NCBI RefSeq assembly: GCF_029227915.1
Contig: NC_079879.1
Coordinates: forward strand, 28,836,501-28,900,500
Direction: 5' to 3'
Origin: Hydractinia symbiolongicarpus
Lineage: Eukaryota > Cnidaria > Hydrozoa > Anthoathecata > Hydractiniidae
Length of the DNA: 64,000 nucleotides
Position 1 is the stretch's first letter; each line of letters begins with the position of its first letter. The notes beneath the pieces were generated by a model. The model saw only the letters and a program-made list of their open reading frames with translations. It was not told the DNA's origin and did no database searches. Both the position numbers and the translations under genes were made by a program. Shown here piece by piece: positions 21,295 to 35,500 of the stretch.

Positions 21295-24200
21295 ATTAAA
21301 CTTCTTTTATTCAGCGTCTCATCAAAAATGAAAACATTTTTATAAACTACAAGTCTCATGGGCTTTAGTGGTGAAATAATAATTTAAAAAATCGTTTGGG
21401 AAGTTAGTTTACTCCCTGGGTACTTTCTTTGTATACTTTTGACTATACGGGCCGAGTCCGGGATTTACGGGAAATCTCAGGTTTTCGTTTGCCGGCGATT
21501 AAACTTCTTTTATTCAGCGTCTCATCAAAAATGAAAACATTTTTGAAAACTACAATTCTCATGCGTTTTAGTGGTGAAAAAATAAATTAAAAAATCGTTC
21601 GGGAAATGAGTTTACTCCCTGGGTACTTTCTTTGTATACATTCGACTATACGGGCCAAGCCCGGGATTTACGGGAAATCACGGGTTTTCGTTTGCCGGCG
21701 ATTAAACCACTTTCATTAAGCGTCTCATCAAAAATGAAAACATTTCTGAAAACTACAAGTCTCATGCGTTTTAGTGGTGAAAAAATAATTTAAAAATTCG
21801 TTCGGGAAATGAGTTTACTCACTGGGTACTTTCCTTGTATAATTTTAACTATACGGGCCGAGTCCGGGATTTACGGGAAATCGCGGGTTTTCGTTTGCCG
21901 GCGATTAAACATCTTTTATTCAGCGTCTCATCAAAAATGAAAACATTTTTAATAACGACAAGTCTCATGGGCTTTAGTGGTAAAATAATAATTTAAAAAA
22001 TCGTTTGGGAAATGAGTTTACTTCCTGGGTACTTTCTTTGTATTCTTTTGAGTATACGGGCCGAGTCCGGGATTTACGGGAAATCGCAGGTTTTCGTTTG
22101 CCGGCGATTAAACTTCTTATATTCAGCGTCTCATCAAAAATGAAAACATTTTTGAAAACTACAAGTCTCATGCGTTTTAGTGGTTAAAAAGTAATTTAAA
22201 AAATCGTTCGGGAAATGAATTTACACCCTGGGTACTTTCTTTGTATACTTTTGAATATACGGGCGGGGTCCGGGATTTACGGGAAATCGCAGGTTTTCGT
22301 TTGCCGGCGATTAAACTTCTTATATTCAGCGTCTCATCAAAAATGAAAACATTTCTGAAAACAACAAGTCTAATGCGTTTTAGTGGTGAAAAAATAATTT
22401 AAAAATTCGTTCGGGAAATGAGTTTACTCCCTGGGTACTTTCTTTATATACTTTTGACTATACGGGCCGAGTCCGGGATTTACGGGAAATCGCGGGTTTT
22501 CGTTTGCCGGCGATTAAACTTCTTTTATTCAGCGTCTCATCAAAAATGAAAACATTTTTAAAAACTACAAGTCTCATGGGCTTTAGTGGTGAAATAATAA
22601 TTTAAAAAATCGTTTGGGAAATGAGTTTACTCCCTGGGTACTTTCTTTGTATACTTTTGACTATACGGGCCGAGTCCGGGATTTACGGGAAATCGCAGGT
22701 TTTCGTTTGCCGGCGATTAAACTTCTTTTATTTAGCGTCTCATCAAATATGAAAACATTTTTGAAAACTACAAGTCTCATGCGTTTTAGTGGTGAAAAAA
22801 TAATTTAAAAAATCGTTTGGGAAGTTAGTTTACTCCCTGGGTACTTTCTTTGTATACTTTTGACTATACGGGCCGAGTCCGGAATTTACGGGAAATCGCA
22901 GGTTTTCGTTTGCCGGCGATTAAACTTCTTTTATTCAGCGTCTCATCAAAAATGAAAACATTTTTGAAAACTACAATTCTCATGCGTTTTAGTGGTGAAA
23001 AAATAAATTAAAAAATCGTTCGGGAAATGAGTTTACTCCCTGGGTACTTTCTTTGTATACATTTGACTATACGGGCCAAGCCCGGGATTTACGGGAAATC
23101 ACAGGTTTTCGTTTGCCGGCGATTAAACCACTTTCATTAAGCGTCTCATCAAAAATGAAAACATTTCTGAAAACTACAAGTCTCATGCGTTTTAGTGGTG
23201 AAAAAATAATTTAAAAAATCGTTCGGGAAATGAGTTTACTCCCTGGGTACTTTCTTTGTATACTTTTGACTATACGGGCCGAGTCCGGGATTTACGGGAA
23301 ATCGCGGGTTTTCGTTTGCCGGCGATTAAACTTCTTTTATTCAGCGTCTCATCAAAAATGAAAACATTTTTAAAAACTACAAGTCTCATGGGCTTTAGTG
23401 GTGAAATAATAATTTAAAAAATCGTTTGGGAAATGAGTTTACTCCCTGGGTACTTTCTTTGTATACTTTTGACTATACGGGCCGAGTCCGGGATTTACGG
23501 GAAATCGCAGGTTTTCGTTTGCCGGCGATTAAACTTCTTTTATTTAGCGTCTCATCAAATATGAAAACATTTTTGAAAACTACAAGTCTCATGCGTTTTA
23601 GTGGTGAAAAAATAATTTAAAAAATCGTTTGGGAAGTTAGTTTACTCCCTGGGTACTTTCTTTGTATACTTTTGACTATACGGGCCGAGTCCGGAATTTA
23701 CGGGAAATCGCAGGTTTTCGTTTGCCGGCGATTAAACTTCTTTTATTCAGCGTCTCATCAAAAATGAAAACATTTTTGAAAACTACAATTCTCATGCGTT
23801 TTAGTGGTGAAAAAATAAATTAAAAAATCGTTCGGGAAATGAGTTTACTCCCTGGGTACTTTCTTTGTATACATTTGACTATACGGGCCAAGCCCGGGAT
23901 TTACAGGAAATCACAGGTTTTCGTTTGCCGGCGATTAAACCACTTTCATTAAGCGTCTCATCAAAAATGAAAACATTTCTGAAAACTACAAGTCTCATGC
24001 GTTTTAGTGGTGAAAAAATAATTTAAAAAATCGTTCGGGAAATGAGTTTACTCCCTGGGTACTTTCTTTGTATACTTTTGACTATACGGGCCGAGTCCGG
24101 GATTTACGGGAAATCGCGGGTTTTCGTTTGCCGGCGATTAAACTTCTTTTATTCAGCGTCTCATCAAAAATGAAAACATTTTTAAAAACTACAAGTCTTA

Positions 24201-26166
24201 TGGGCTTTAGTGGTGAAATAATAATTTAAAAAATCGTTTGGGAAGTTAGTTTACTCCCTGGGTACTTTCTTTGTATACTTTTGACTATACGGGCCGAGTC
24301 CGGGATTTACGGGAAATCGCAGGTTTTCGTTTGCCGGCGATTAAACTTCTTTTATTCAGCGTCTCATCAAAAATGAAAACATTTTTGAAAACTACAATTC
24401 TCATGCGTTTTAGTGGTGAAAAAATAAATTAAAAAATCGTTCGGGAAATGAGTTTACTCCCTGGGTACTTTCTTTGTATACATTCGACTATACGGGCCAA
24501 GCCCGGGATTTACGGGAAATCACGGGTTTTCGTTTGCCGGCGATTAAACCACTTTCATTAAGCGTTTCATCAAAAATGAAAACATTTCTGAAAACTACAA
24601 GTCTCATGCGTTTTAGTGGGGAAAAAATAATTTAAAAATTCGTTCTGGAAATGAGTTTACTCACTGGGTACTTTCCTTGTATACTTTTAACTATACGGGC
24701 CGAGTCCGGGATTTACGGGAAATCGCAGGTTTTCGTTTGCCGGCGATTAAACCACTTTCATTAAGCGTCTCATCAAAAATGAAAACATTTCTAAAAACTA
24801 CAAGTCTCATGCGTTTTAGTGGTGAAAAAATAATTTAAAAATTCGTTCGGGAAATAAGTTTACTCACTGGGTACTTTCCTTGTATACCTTTGACTATACG
24901 GGCCAAGCCCGGGGTTTACGGGAAATGGCGGATTTTCGTTTGCCGCCGATTAAACCACTTTCATTAAGCGTCTCATCAAAAATGAAAACATTTCTGAAAA
25001 CTACAAGTCTCATGCGTTTTAGTAGTGAAAAAATAATTTAAAAAATCGTTCGGGAAAAGAGTTTACTCCCTGGGTACTTTCTTTGTATACTTTTGACTAT
25101 ACGGGCCGAGTCCGGGATTTACGGGAAATCGCGGGTTTTCGTTTGCCGGCGATTAAACTTCTTTTATTCAGCGTCTCATCAAAAATGAAAACATTTTTAA
25201 AAACTACAAGTCTCATGGGCTTTAGTGGTGAAATAATAATTTAAAAAATCGTTTGGGAAGTTAGTTTACTCCCTGGGTACTTTCTTTGTATACTTTTGAC
25301 TATACGGGCCGAGTCCGGGATTTACGGGAAATCTCAGGTTTTCGTTTGCCGGCGATTAAACTTCTTTTATTCAGCGTCTCATCAAAAATGAAAACATTTT
25401 TGAAAACTACAATTCTCATGCGTTTTAGTGGTGAAAAAATAATTTAAAAAATCGTTCGGGAAATGAGTTTACTCCCTGGGTACTTTCTTTGTATACATTC
25501 GACTATACAGGCCAAGCCCGGGATTTACGGGAAATCACGGGTTTTCGTTTGCCGGCGATTAAACCACTTTCATTAAGCTTCTCATCAAAAATGAAAACAT
25601 TTCTGAAAACTACAAGTCTCATGCGTTTTAGTGGTGAAAAAATAATTTAAAAATTCGTTCGGGAAATGAGTTTACTCACTGGGTACTTTCCTTGTATACT
25701 TTTAACTATACGGGCCGAGTCCGGGATTTACGGGAAATCGCGGGTTTTCGTTTGTCGGCGATTAAACATCTTTTATTCAGCGTCTCATCAAAAATGAAAA
25801 CATTTTTAATAACGACAAGTCTCATGGGCTTTAGTGGTAAAATAATAATTTAAAAAATCGTTTAGGAAATGAGTTTACTTCCTGGGTACTTTCTTTGTAT
25901 ACTTTTGAGTATACGGGCCGAGTCCGGGATTTACGGGAAATCGCAGGTTTTCGTTTGCCGGCGATTAAACTTCTTATATTCAGCGTCTCATCAAAAATGA
26001 AAACATTTTTGAAAACTACAAGTCTCATGCGTTTTAGTGGTGAAAAAGTAATTTAAAAAATCGTTCGGGAAATGAGTTTACACCCTGGGTACTTTCTTTA
26101 TATACTTTTGAATATACGGGCGGGGTCCGGGATTTACGGGAAATCGCAGGTTTTCGTTTGCCGGCA
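21295..26166 (+). repeat. 24-monomer higher-order repeat, copy 1 (4,872 bp)
   Basis: It pairs with 26,167-31,038 at an offset of 4,872 bp, exactly 24 x 203. Shared private markers include TTTATAAACTAC (21,341/26,213), GTATAATTTTAAC, TTTTTAATAACGACAAG, GGTAAAATAATAAT, GGGCGGGGTCC, ACAACAAGTCTAATGCG, ATTTAGCGTCTCATCAAATATG, AAGTCTTATGGG and AGTGGGGAAAAAAT. The right boundary is narrow: GGCAATTAAAC at 26,166 belongs to the old unit, and the CTTCTTTTATT just after belongs to the new one. It contains a nested four-monomer repeat at 22,447-24,240. Confidence 0.9.
22447..24240 (+). repeat. Nested four-monomer (812-bp) tandem repeat
   Basis: Bases 22,447-23,258 recur at 23,259-24,070, with a further partial copy to about 24,240. 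Each unit contains the ATTTAGCGTCTCATCAAATATG monomer, a GGGAAGTTAG monomer with TCCGGAATTTACGGG, an AATAAATTAAAA monomer and a CCACTTTCATTAAGCG monomer. The second copy reads TTTACAGGAAATCACAGG where the first reads TTTACGGGAAATCACAGG. This arrangement is also seen, one monomer shorter, in HOR copy 2. Confidence 0.85.
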
Positions 26167-29100
26167 ATTAAACTTCTTTTATTCAGCGTCTCATCAAAAA
26201 TGAAAACATTTTTATAAACTACAAGTCTCATGGGCTTTAGTGGTGAAATAATAATTTAAAAAATCGTTTGGGAAGTTAGTTTACTCCCTGGGTACTTTCT
26301 TTGTATACTTTTGACTATACGGGCCGAGTCCGGGATTTACGGGAAATCTCAGGTTTTCGTTTGCCGGCGATTAAACTTCTTTTATTCAGCGTCTCATCAA
26401 AAATGAAAACATTTTTGAAAACTACAATTCTCATGCGTTTTAGTGGTGAAAAAATAAATTAAAAAATCGTTCGGGAAATGAGTTTACTCCCTGGGTACTT
26501 TCTTTGTATACATTCGACTATACGGGCCAAGCCCGGGATTTACGGGAAATCACGGGTTTTCGTTTGCCGGCGATTAAACCACTTTCATTAAGCGTCTCAT
26601 CAAAAATGAAAACATTTCTGAAAACTACAAGTCTCATGCGTTTTAGTGGTGAAAAAATAATTTAAAAATTCGTTCGGGAAATGAGTTTACTCACTGGGTA
26701 CTTTCCTTGTATAATTTTAACTATACGGGCCGAGTCCGGGATTTACGGGAAATCGCGGGTTTTCGTTTGCCGGCGATTAAACATCTTTTATTCAGCGTCT
26801 CATCAAAAATGAAAACATTTTTAATAACGACAAGTCTCATGGGCTTTAGTGGTAAAATAATAATTTAAAAAATCGTTTGGGAAATGAGTTTACTTCCTGG
26901 GTACTTTCTTTGTATACTTTTGAGTATACGGGCCGAGTCCGGGATTTACAAGAAATCGCAGGTTTTCGTTTGCCGGCGATTAAACTTCTTATATTCAGCG
27001 TCTCATCAAAAATGAAAACATTTTTGAAAATTACAAGTCTCATGCGTTTTAGTGGTTAAAAAGTAATTTAAAAAATCGTTCGGGAAATGAATTTACACCC
27101 TGGGTACTTTCTTTGTATACTTTTGAATATACGGGCGGGGTCCGGGATTTACGGGAAATCGCAGGTTTTCGTTTGCCGGCGATTAAACTTCTTATATTCA
27201 GCGTCTCATCAAAAATGAAAACATTTCTGAAAACAACAAGTCTAATGCGTTTTAGTGGTGAAAAAATAATTTAAAAATTCGTTCGGGAAATGAGTTTACT
27301 CCCTGGGTACTTTCTTTATATACTTTTGACTATACGGGCCGAGTCCGGGATTTACGGGAAATCGCGGGTTTTCGTTTGCCGGCGATTAAACTTCTTTTAT
27401 TCAGCGTCTCATCAAAAATGAAAACATTTTTAAAAACTACAAGTCTCATGGGCTTTAGTGGTGAAATAATAATTTAAAAAATCGTTTGGGAAATGAGTTT
27501 ACTCCCTGGGTACTTTCTTTGTATACTTTTGACTATACGGGCCGAGTCCGGGATTTACGGGAAATCGCAGGTTTTCGTTTGCCGGCGATTAAACTTCTTT
27601 TATTTAGCGTCTCATCAAATATGAAAACATTTTTGAAAACTACAAGTCTCATGCGTTTTAGTGGTGAAAAAATAATTTAAAAAATCGTTTGGGAAGTTAG
27701 TTTACTCCCTGGGTACTTTCTTTGTATACTTTTGACTATACGGGCCGAGTCCGGAATTTACGGGAAATCGCAGGTTTTCGTTTGCCGGCGATTAAACTTC
27801 TTTTATTCAGCGTCTCATCAAAAATGAAAACATTTTTGAAAACTACAATTCTCATGCGTTTTAGTGGTGAAAAAATAAATTAAAAAATCGTTCGGGAAAT
27901 GAGTTTACTCCCTGGGTACTTTCTTTGTATACATTTGACTATACGGGCCAAGCCCGGGATTTACGGGAAATCACAGGTTTTCGTTTGCCGGCGATTAAAC
28001 CACTTTCATTAAGCGTCTCATCAAAAATGAAAACATTTCTGAAAACTACAAGTCTCATGCGTTTTAGTGGTGAAAAAATAATTTAAAAAATCGTTCGGGA
28101 AATGAGTTTACTCCCTGGGTACTTTCTTTGTATACTTTTGACTATACGGGCCGAGTCCGGGATTTACGGGAAATCGCAGGTTCTCGTTTGCCGGCGATTA
28201 AACTTCTTTTATTTAGCGTCTCATCAAATATGAAAACATTTTTGAAAACTACAAGTCTCATGCGTTTTAGTGGTGAAAAAATAATTTAAAAAATCGTTTG
28301 GGAAGTTAGTTTACTCCCTGGGTACTTTCTTTGTATACTTTTGACTATACGGGCCGAGTCCGGAATTTACGGGAAATCGCAGGTTTTCGTTTGCCGGCGA
28401 TTAAACTTCTTTTATTCAGCGTCTCATCAAAAATGAAAACATTTTTGAAAACTACAATTCTCATGCGTTTTAGTGGTGAAAAAATAAATTAAAAAATCGT
28501 TCGGGAAATGAGTTTACTCCCTGGGTACTTTCTTTGTATACATTTGACTATACGGGCCAAGCCCGGGATTTACAGGAAATCACAGGTTTTCGTTTGCCGG
28601 CGATTAAACCACTTTCATTAAGCGTCTCATCAAAAATGAAAACATTTCTGAAAACTACAAGTCTCATGCGTTTTAGTGGTGAAAAAATAATTTAAAAAAT
28701 CGTTCGGGAAATGAGTTTACTCCCTGGGTACTTTCTTTGTATACTTTTGACTATACGGGCCGAGTCCGGGATTTACGGGAAATCGCGGGTTTTCGTTTGC
28801 CGGCGATTAAACTTCTTTTATTCAGCGTCTCATCAAAAATGAAAACATTTTTAAAAACTACAAGTCTTATGGGCTTTAGTGGTGAAATAATAATTTAAAA
28901 AATCGTTTGGGAAGTTAGTTTACTCCCTGGGTACTTTCTTTGTATACTTTTGACTATACGGGCCGAGTCCGGGATTTACGGGAAATCGCAGGTTTTCGTT
29001 TGCCGGCGATTAAACTTCTTTTATTCAGCGTCTCATCAAAAATGAAAACATTTTTGAAAACTACAATTCTCATGCGTTTTAGTGGTGAAAAAATAAATTA

Positions 29101-31038
29101 AAAAATCGTTCGGGAAATGAGTTTACTCCCTGGGTACTTTCTTTGTATACATTCGACTATACGGGCCAAGCCCGGGATTTACGGGAAATCACGGGTTTTC
29201 GTTTGCCGGCGATTAAACCACTTTCATTAAGCGTTTCATCAAAAATGAAAACATTTCTGAAAACTACAAGTCTCATGCGTTTTAGTGGGGAAAAAATAAT
29301 TTAAAAATTCGTTCTGGAAATGAGTTTACTCACTGGGTACTTTCCTTGTATACTTTTAACTATACGGGCCGAGTCCGGGATTTACGGGAAATCGCAGGTT
29401 TTCGTTTGCCGGCGATTAAACCACTTTCATTAAGCGTCTCATCAAAAATGAAAACATTTCTAAAAACTACAAGTCTCATGCGTTTTAGTGGTGAAAAAAT
29501 AATTTAAAAATTCGTTCGGGAAATAAGTTTACTCACTGGGTACTTTCCTTGTATACCTTTGACTATACGGGCCAAGCCCGGGGTTTACGGGAAATGGCGG
29601 GTTTTCGTTTGCCGCCGATTAAACCACTTTCATTAAGCGTCTCATCAAAAATGAAAACATTTCTGAAAACTACAAGTCTCATGCGTTTTAGTAGTGAAAA
29701 AATAATTTAAAAAATCGTTCGGGAAAAGAGTTTACTCCCTGGGTACTTTCTTTGTATACTTTTGACTATACGGGCCGAGTCCGGGATTTACGGGAAATCG
29801 CGGGTTTTCGTTTGCCGGCGATTAAACTTCTTTTATTCAGCGTCTCATCAAAAATGAAAACATTTTTAAAAACTACAAGTCTCATGGGCTTTAGTGGTGA
29901 AATAATAATTTAAAAAATCGTTTGGGAAGTTAGTTTACTCCCTGGGTACTTTCTTTGTATACTTTTGACTATACGGGCCGAGTCCGGGATTTACGGGAAA
30001 TCTCAGGTTTTCGTTTGCCGGCGATTAAACTTCTTTTATTCAGCGTCTCATCAAAAATGAAAACATTTTTGAAAACTACAATTCTCATGCGTTTTAGTGG
30101 TGAAAAAATAATTTAAAAAATCGTTCGGGAAATGAGTTTACTCCCTGGGTACTTTCTTTGTATACATTCGACTATACGGGCCAAGCCCGGGATTTACGGG
30201 AAATCACGGGTTTTCGTTTGCCGGCGATTAAACCACTTTCATTAAGCGTCTCATCAAAAATGAAAACATTTCTGAAAACTACAAGTCTCATGCGTTTTAG
30301 TGGTGAAAAAATAATTTAAAAATTCGTTCGGGAAATGAGTTTACTCACTGGGTACTTTCCTTGTATACTTTTAACTATACGGGCCGAGTCCGGAATTTAC
30401 GGGAAATCGCGGGTTTTCGTTTGTCGGCGATTAAACATCTTTTATTCAGCGTCTCATCAAAAATGAAAACATTTTTAATAACGACAAGTCTCATGGGCTT
30501 TAGTGGTAAAATAATAATTTAAAAAATCGTTTAGGAAATGAGTTTACTTCCTGGGTACTTTCTTTGTATACTTTTGAGTATACGGGCCGAGTCCGGGATT
30601 TACGGGAAATCGCAGGTTTTCGTTTGCCGGCGATTAAACTTCTTATATTCAGCGTCTCATCAAAAATGAAAACATTTTTGAAAACTACAAGTCTCATGCG
30701 TTTTAGTGGTGAAAAAGTAATTTAAAAAATCGTTTAGGAAATGAGTTTACTTCCTGGGTACTTTCTTTGTATACTTTTGAGTATACGGGCCGAGTCCGGG
30801 ATTTACGGGAAATCGCAGGTTTTCGTTTGCCGGCGATTAAACTTCTTATATTCAGCGTCTCATCAAAAATGAAAACATTTTTGAAAACTACAAGTCTCAT
30901 GCGTTTTAGTGGTGAAAAAGTAATTTAAAAAATCGTTCGGGAAATGAGTTTACACCCTGGGTACTTTCTTTATATACTTTTGAATATACGGGCGGGGTCC
31001 GGGATTTACGGGAAATCGCAGGTTTTCGTTTGCCGGCA
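26167..31038 (+). repeat. 24-monomer higher-order repeat, copy 2 (4,872 bp with compensating changes)
   Basis: The offset from copy 1 is 4,872 at both ends but 4,669 in the middle (AAGTCTTATGGG at 24,191 and 28,860; TTTTTAATAACGAC at 25.8 and 30.47 kb). One monomer is missing at about 28,150-28,200, where a monomer starting as the 23,259 type ends as the 23,500 type (with a private GGTTCTCG). One monomer is gained at about 30,703-30,905 by duplication of its left neighbour. The unit ends near 31,038. What follows matches 27,182 onward, so the next copy starts five monomers into the unit. Confidence 0.88.
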
Positions 31039-32577
31039 ATTAAACTTCTTATATTCAGCGTCTCATCAAAAATGAAAACATTTCTGAAAACAACAAGTCT
31101 AATGCGTTTTAGTGGTGAAAAAATAATTTAAAAATTCGTTCGGGAAATGAGTTTACTCCCTGGGTACTTTCTTTGTATACTTTTGACTATACGGGCCGAG
31201 TCCGGGATTTACGGGAAATCGCGGGTTTTCGTTTGCCGGCGATTAAACTTCTTTTATTCAGCGTCTCATCAAAAATGAAAACATTTTTAAAAACTACAAG
31301 TCTCATGGGCTTTAGTGGTGAAATAATAATTTAAAAAATCGTTTGGGAAATGAGTTTACTCCCTGGGTACTTTCTTTGTATACTTTTGACTATACGGGCC
31401 GAGTCCGGGATTTACGGGAAATCGCGGGTTTTCGTTTGCCGGCGATTAAACTTCTTTTATTCAGCGTCTCATTAAAAATGAAAACATTTTTAAAAACTAC
31501 AAGTTTCATGGGCTTTAGTGGTGAAATAATAATTTAAAAAATCGTTTGGGAAATGAGTTTACTCCCTGGGTACTTTCTTTGTATACTTTTGACTATACGG
31601 GCCGAGTCCGGGATTTACGGGAAATCGCAGGTTTTCGTTTGCCGGCGATTAAACTTCTTTTATTTAGCGTCTCATCAAATATGAAAACATTTTTGAAAAC
31701 TACAAGTCTCATGCGTTTTAGTGGTGAAAAAATAATTTAAAAAATCGTTCGGGAAATGAGTTTACTCCCTGGGTACTTTCTTTGTATACTTTTGACTATA
31801 CGGGCCGAGTCCGGGATTTACGGGAAATCGCAGGTTTTCGTTTGCCGGCGATTAAACTTCTTATATTCAGCGTCTCATCAAAAATGAAAACATTTCTGAA
31901 AACAACAAGTCTAATGCGTTTTAGTGGTGAAAAAATAATTTAAAAATTCGTTCGGGAAATGAGTTTACTCCCTGGGTACTTTCTTTGTATACTTTTGACT
32001 ATACGGGCCGAGTCCGGGATTTACGGGAAATCGCGGGTTTTCGTTTGCCGGCGATTAAACTTCTTTTATTCAGCGTCTCATCAAAAATGAAAACATTTTT
32101 AAAAACTACAAGTCTCATGGGCTTTAGTGGTGAAATAATAATTTAAAAAATCGTTTGGGAAATGAGTTTACTCCCTGGGTACTTTCTTTGTATACTTTTG
32201 ACTATACGGGCCGAGTCCGGGATTTACGGGAAATCGCGGGTTTTCGTTTGCCGGCGATTAAACTTCTTTTATTCAGCGTCTCATCAAAAATGAAAACATT
32301 TTTAAAAACTACAAGTTTCATGGGCTTTAGTGGTGAAATAATAATTTAAAAAATCGTTTGGGAAATGAGTTTACTCCCTGGGTACTTTCTTTGTATACTT
32401 TTGACTATACGGGCCGAGTCCGGGATTTACGGGAAATCGCAGGTTTTCGTTTGCCGGCGATTAAACTTCTTTTATTTAGCGTCTCATCAAATATGAAAAC
32501 ATTTTTGAAAACTACAAGTCTCATGCGTTTTAGTGGTGAAAAAATAATTTAAAAAATCGTTCGGGAAATGAGTTTAC
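31039..32577 (+). repeat. Four-monomer (812-bp) tandem doublet
   Basis: Bases 31,039-31,850 recur at 31,851 to about 32,577. Markers are ACAACAAGTCTAATGCG (31,091 and 31,903), AAGTTTCATGGG and CATCAAATATG. The unit looks like a trimmed derivative of the end of the 24-monomer HOR plus a new monomer type with the CTCATTAAAAATG linker. It marks the change from the left half of the window, rich in CATTAAGCG linkers, to the central zone that lacks them. Confidence 0.85.
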
Positions 32578-35500
32578 ACCCTGGGTACTTTCTTTGTATA
32601 CTTTTGACTATAAGGGCCGAGTCCGGGATTTACGGGAAATCGCAGGTTTTCGTTTGCCGGCGATTAAACTTCTTTTATTCAGCGTCTCGTCAAAAATGAA
32701 AACATTTTTAGAAACTACAAGTCTCATGCGTTTTAGTGGTGAAAAAATAATTTAAAAATTCGTTCGGGAAATAAATTTACTCACTGGGTACTTTCCTTGT
32801 ATACTTTTGACTATACGGGCCGAGTCCGGGATTTACGGGAAATCGGAGGTTTTTGTTTGCCGGCGATTAAACTTCTTATATTCAGCGTCTCATCAAAAAT
32901 GAAAACATTTTTGAAAACTACAAGTCTCATACGTTTTAGTGGTGAAAAAATAATTTAAAAAATCGTTCGGAAATGAGTTTACACCCTGGGTACTTTCTTT
33001 GTATACTTTTGACTATGCGGACCGAGTCCGGGATTTACGGGAAATCGCGGGTTTTCGTTTGCCGGCGATTAAACATCTTTTATGCAGCGTCTCATTAAAA
33101 ATGAAAACATTTTTGAAAACTACAAGTCTCATGCGTTTTAGTGGTAAAAAAATAATTTAAAAAATCGTTTGGGAAATGAGTTTACTCCCTGGGTACTTTC
33201 TTTGTATACTTTTAAATATACGGGCCAAGCCGGGATTTACGGGAAATGGCGGGTTTTTGTTTGCCGGCGATTAAACTTCTTTTATTCAGCGTCTCATCAA
33301 AAATTAAAACATTTTTGAAAACTACAAGTCTCATGCGTTTTAGTGGTGAAAAAATAATATAAAAAATCGTTCGGGAAATGAGTTTACTCCCTGGGTACTT
33401 TCTTTGTATACTTTTGACTATAAGGGCCGAGTCCGGGATTTACGGGAAATCGCAGGTTTTCGTTTGCCGGCGATTAAACTTCTTTTATTCAGCGTCTCAT
33501 CAAAAATGAAAACATTTTTGAAAACTACAAGTCTCATGCGTTTTAGTGGTGAAATAATAATTTAAAAAATCGTTCGGGAAATGAGTTTACACCCTGGGCA
33601 CTTTCTTTGTATACTTTTGACTATAAGGGCCGAGTCCGGGATTTACGGGAAATCGCAGGTTTTCGTTTGCCGGCGATTAAACTTCTTTTATTCAGCGTCT
33701 CATTAAAAATGAAAACATTTTTAAAAACTACAAGTCTCGTGCGTTTTAGTGGTGAAAAGATAATATAAAAATTCGTTCGGAAAGTAAGTTTACTCACTGG
33801 GTACTTTCCTTGTATACTTTTGACTATACGGGCCGAGTCCGGGATTTACGGGAAATCGCAGGTTTTCGTTTGCCGGCGATTAAACTTCTTATATTCAGCG
33901 TCTCATCAAAAATGAAAACATTTTTGAAAACTACAAGTCTCATGCGTTTTAGTGGTGAAAAAATAATTTAAAAAATCGTTCGGGAAATGAGTTTACACCC
34001 TGGGTACTTTCTTTGTATACTTTTGAATATACGGGCGGGGTCGGGGATTTACGGGAAATCGCGGGTTTTCGATTGCCGGCGATTAAACTTCTTTTATTCA
34101 GCGTCTCATCAAAAATGAAAACATTTTTAAAAACTACAAGTCTCATGGGCTTTAGTGGTGAAATAATAATTTAAAAAATCGTTTGGGAAATGAGTTTACT
34201 CCCTGGGTACTTTCTTTGTATACTTTTGACTATACGGGTCGAGTCCGGGATTTACGGGAAATCGCAGGTTTTCCTTTGCCGGCGATTAAACTTCTTTTAT
34301 TCAGCGTCTCATCAAATATGAAAACATTTTTGAAAACTACAAGTCTCATGCGTTTTAATGGTGAAAAAATAATTTAAAAAATCGTTCGGGAAATGAGTTT
34401 ACACCCTGGGTACTTTCTTTGTATACTTTTGACTATAAGGGCCGAGTCCGGGATTTACGGGAAATCGCAGGTTTTCGTTTGCCGGCGATTAAACTTCTTT
34501 TATTCAGCGTCTCATCAAAAATGAAAACATTTTTAAAAACTACAAGTCTCATGCGTTTTAGTGGTGAAAAAATAATTTAAAAATTCGTTCGGGAAATAAA
34601 TTTACTCACTGGGTACTTTCCTTGTATACTTTTGACTATACGGGCCGAGTCCGAGATTTACGGGAAATCGGAGGTTTTCGTTTGCCGGCGATTAAACTTC
34701 TTATATTCAGCGTCTCATCAAAAATGAAAACATTTTTGAAAACTACAAGTCTCATGCGCTTTAGTGGTTAAAAAATAATTTAAAAAATCGTTCGGAAATG
34801 AGTTTACACCCTGGGTACTTTCTTTGTATACTTTTGACTATATGGACCGAGTCCGGGATTTACGGGAAATCGCGGGTTTTCGTTTGCCGGCGATTAAACA
34901 TCTTTTATTCAGCGTCTCATTAAAAATGAAAACATTTTTAAAAACTACAAGTCTCATGGGTTTTAGTGGTGAAATAATAATTTAAAAAATCGTTTGGGAA
35001 ATGAGTTTACTCCCTGGGTACTTTCTTTGTATACTTTTGACGATACGGGCCGAGTCCAGGATTTACGGGAAATCGCAGGTTTTCGTTTGCCGGCGATTAA
35101 ACTTCTTTTATTCAGCGTCTCATTAAAAATGAAAACATTTTTGAAAACTACAAGTCTCATGCGTTTTAATGGTGAAAAAATAATTTAAAAAATCGTTCGG
35201 GAAATGAGTTTACACCCTGGGTACTTTCTTTGTATACTTTTGACTATAAGGGCCGAGTCCGGGATTTACGGGAAATCGCAGGTTTTCGTTTGCCGGCGAT
35301 TAAACTTCTTTTATTCAGCGTCTCATCAAAAATGAAAACATTTTTAAAAACTACAAGTCTCATGCGTTTTAGTGGTGAAAAAATAATTTAAAAATTCGTT
35401 CGGGAAATAAATTTACTCACTGGGTACTTTCCTTGTATACTTTTGACTATACGGGCCGAGTCCGAGATTTACGGGAAATCGGAGGTTTTCGTTTGCCGGC

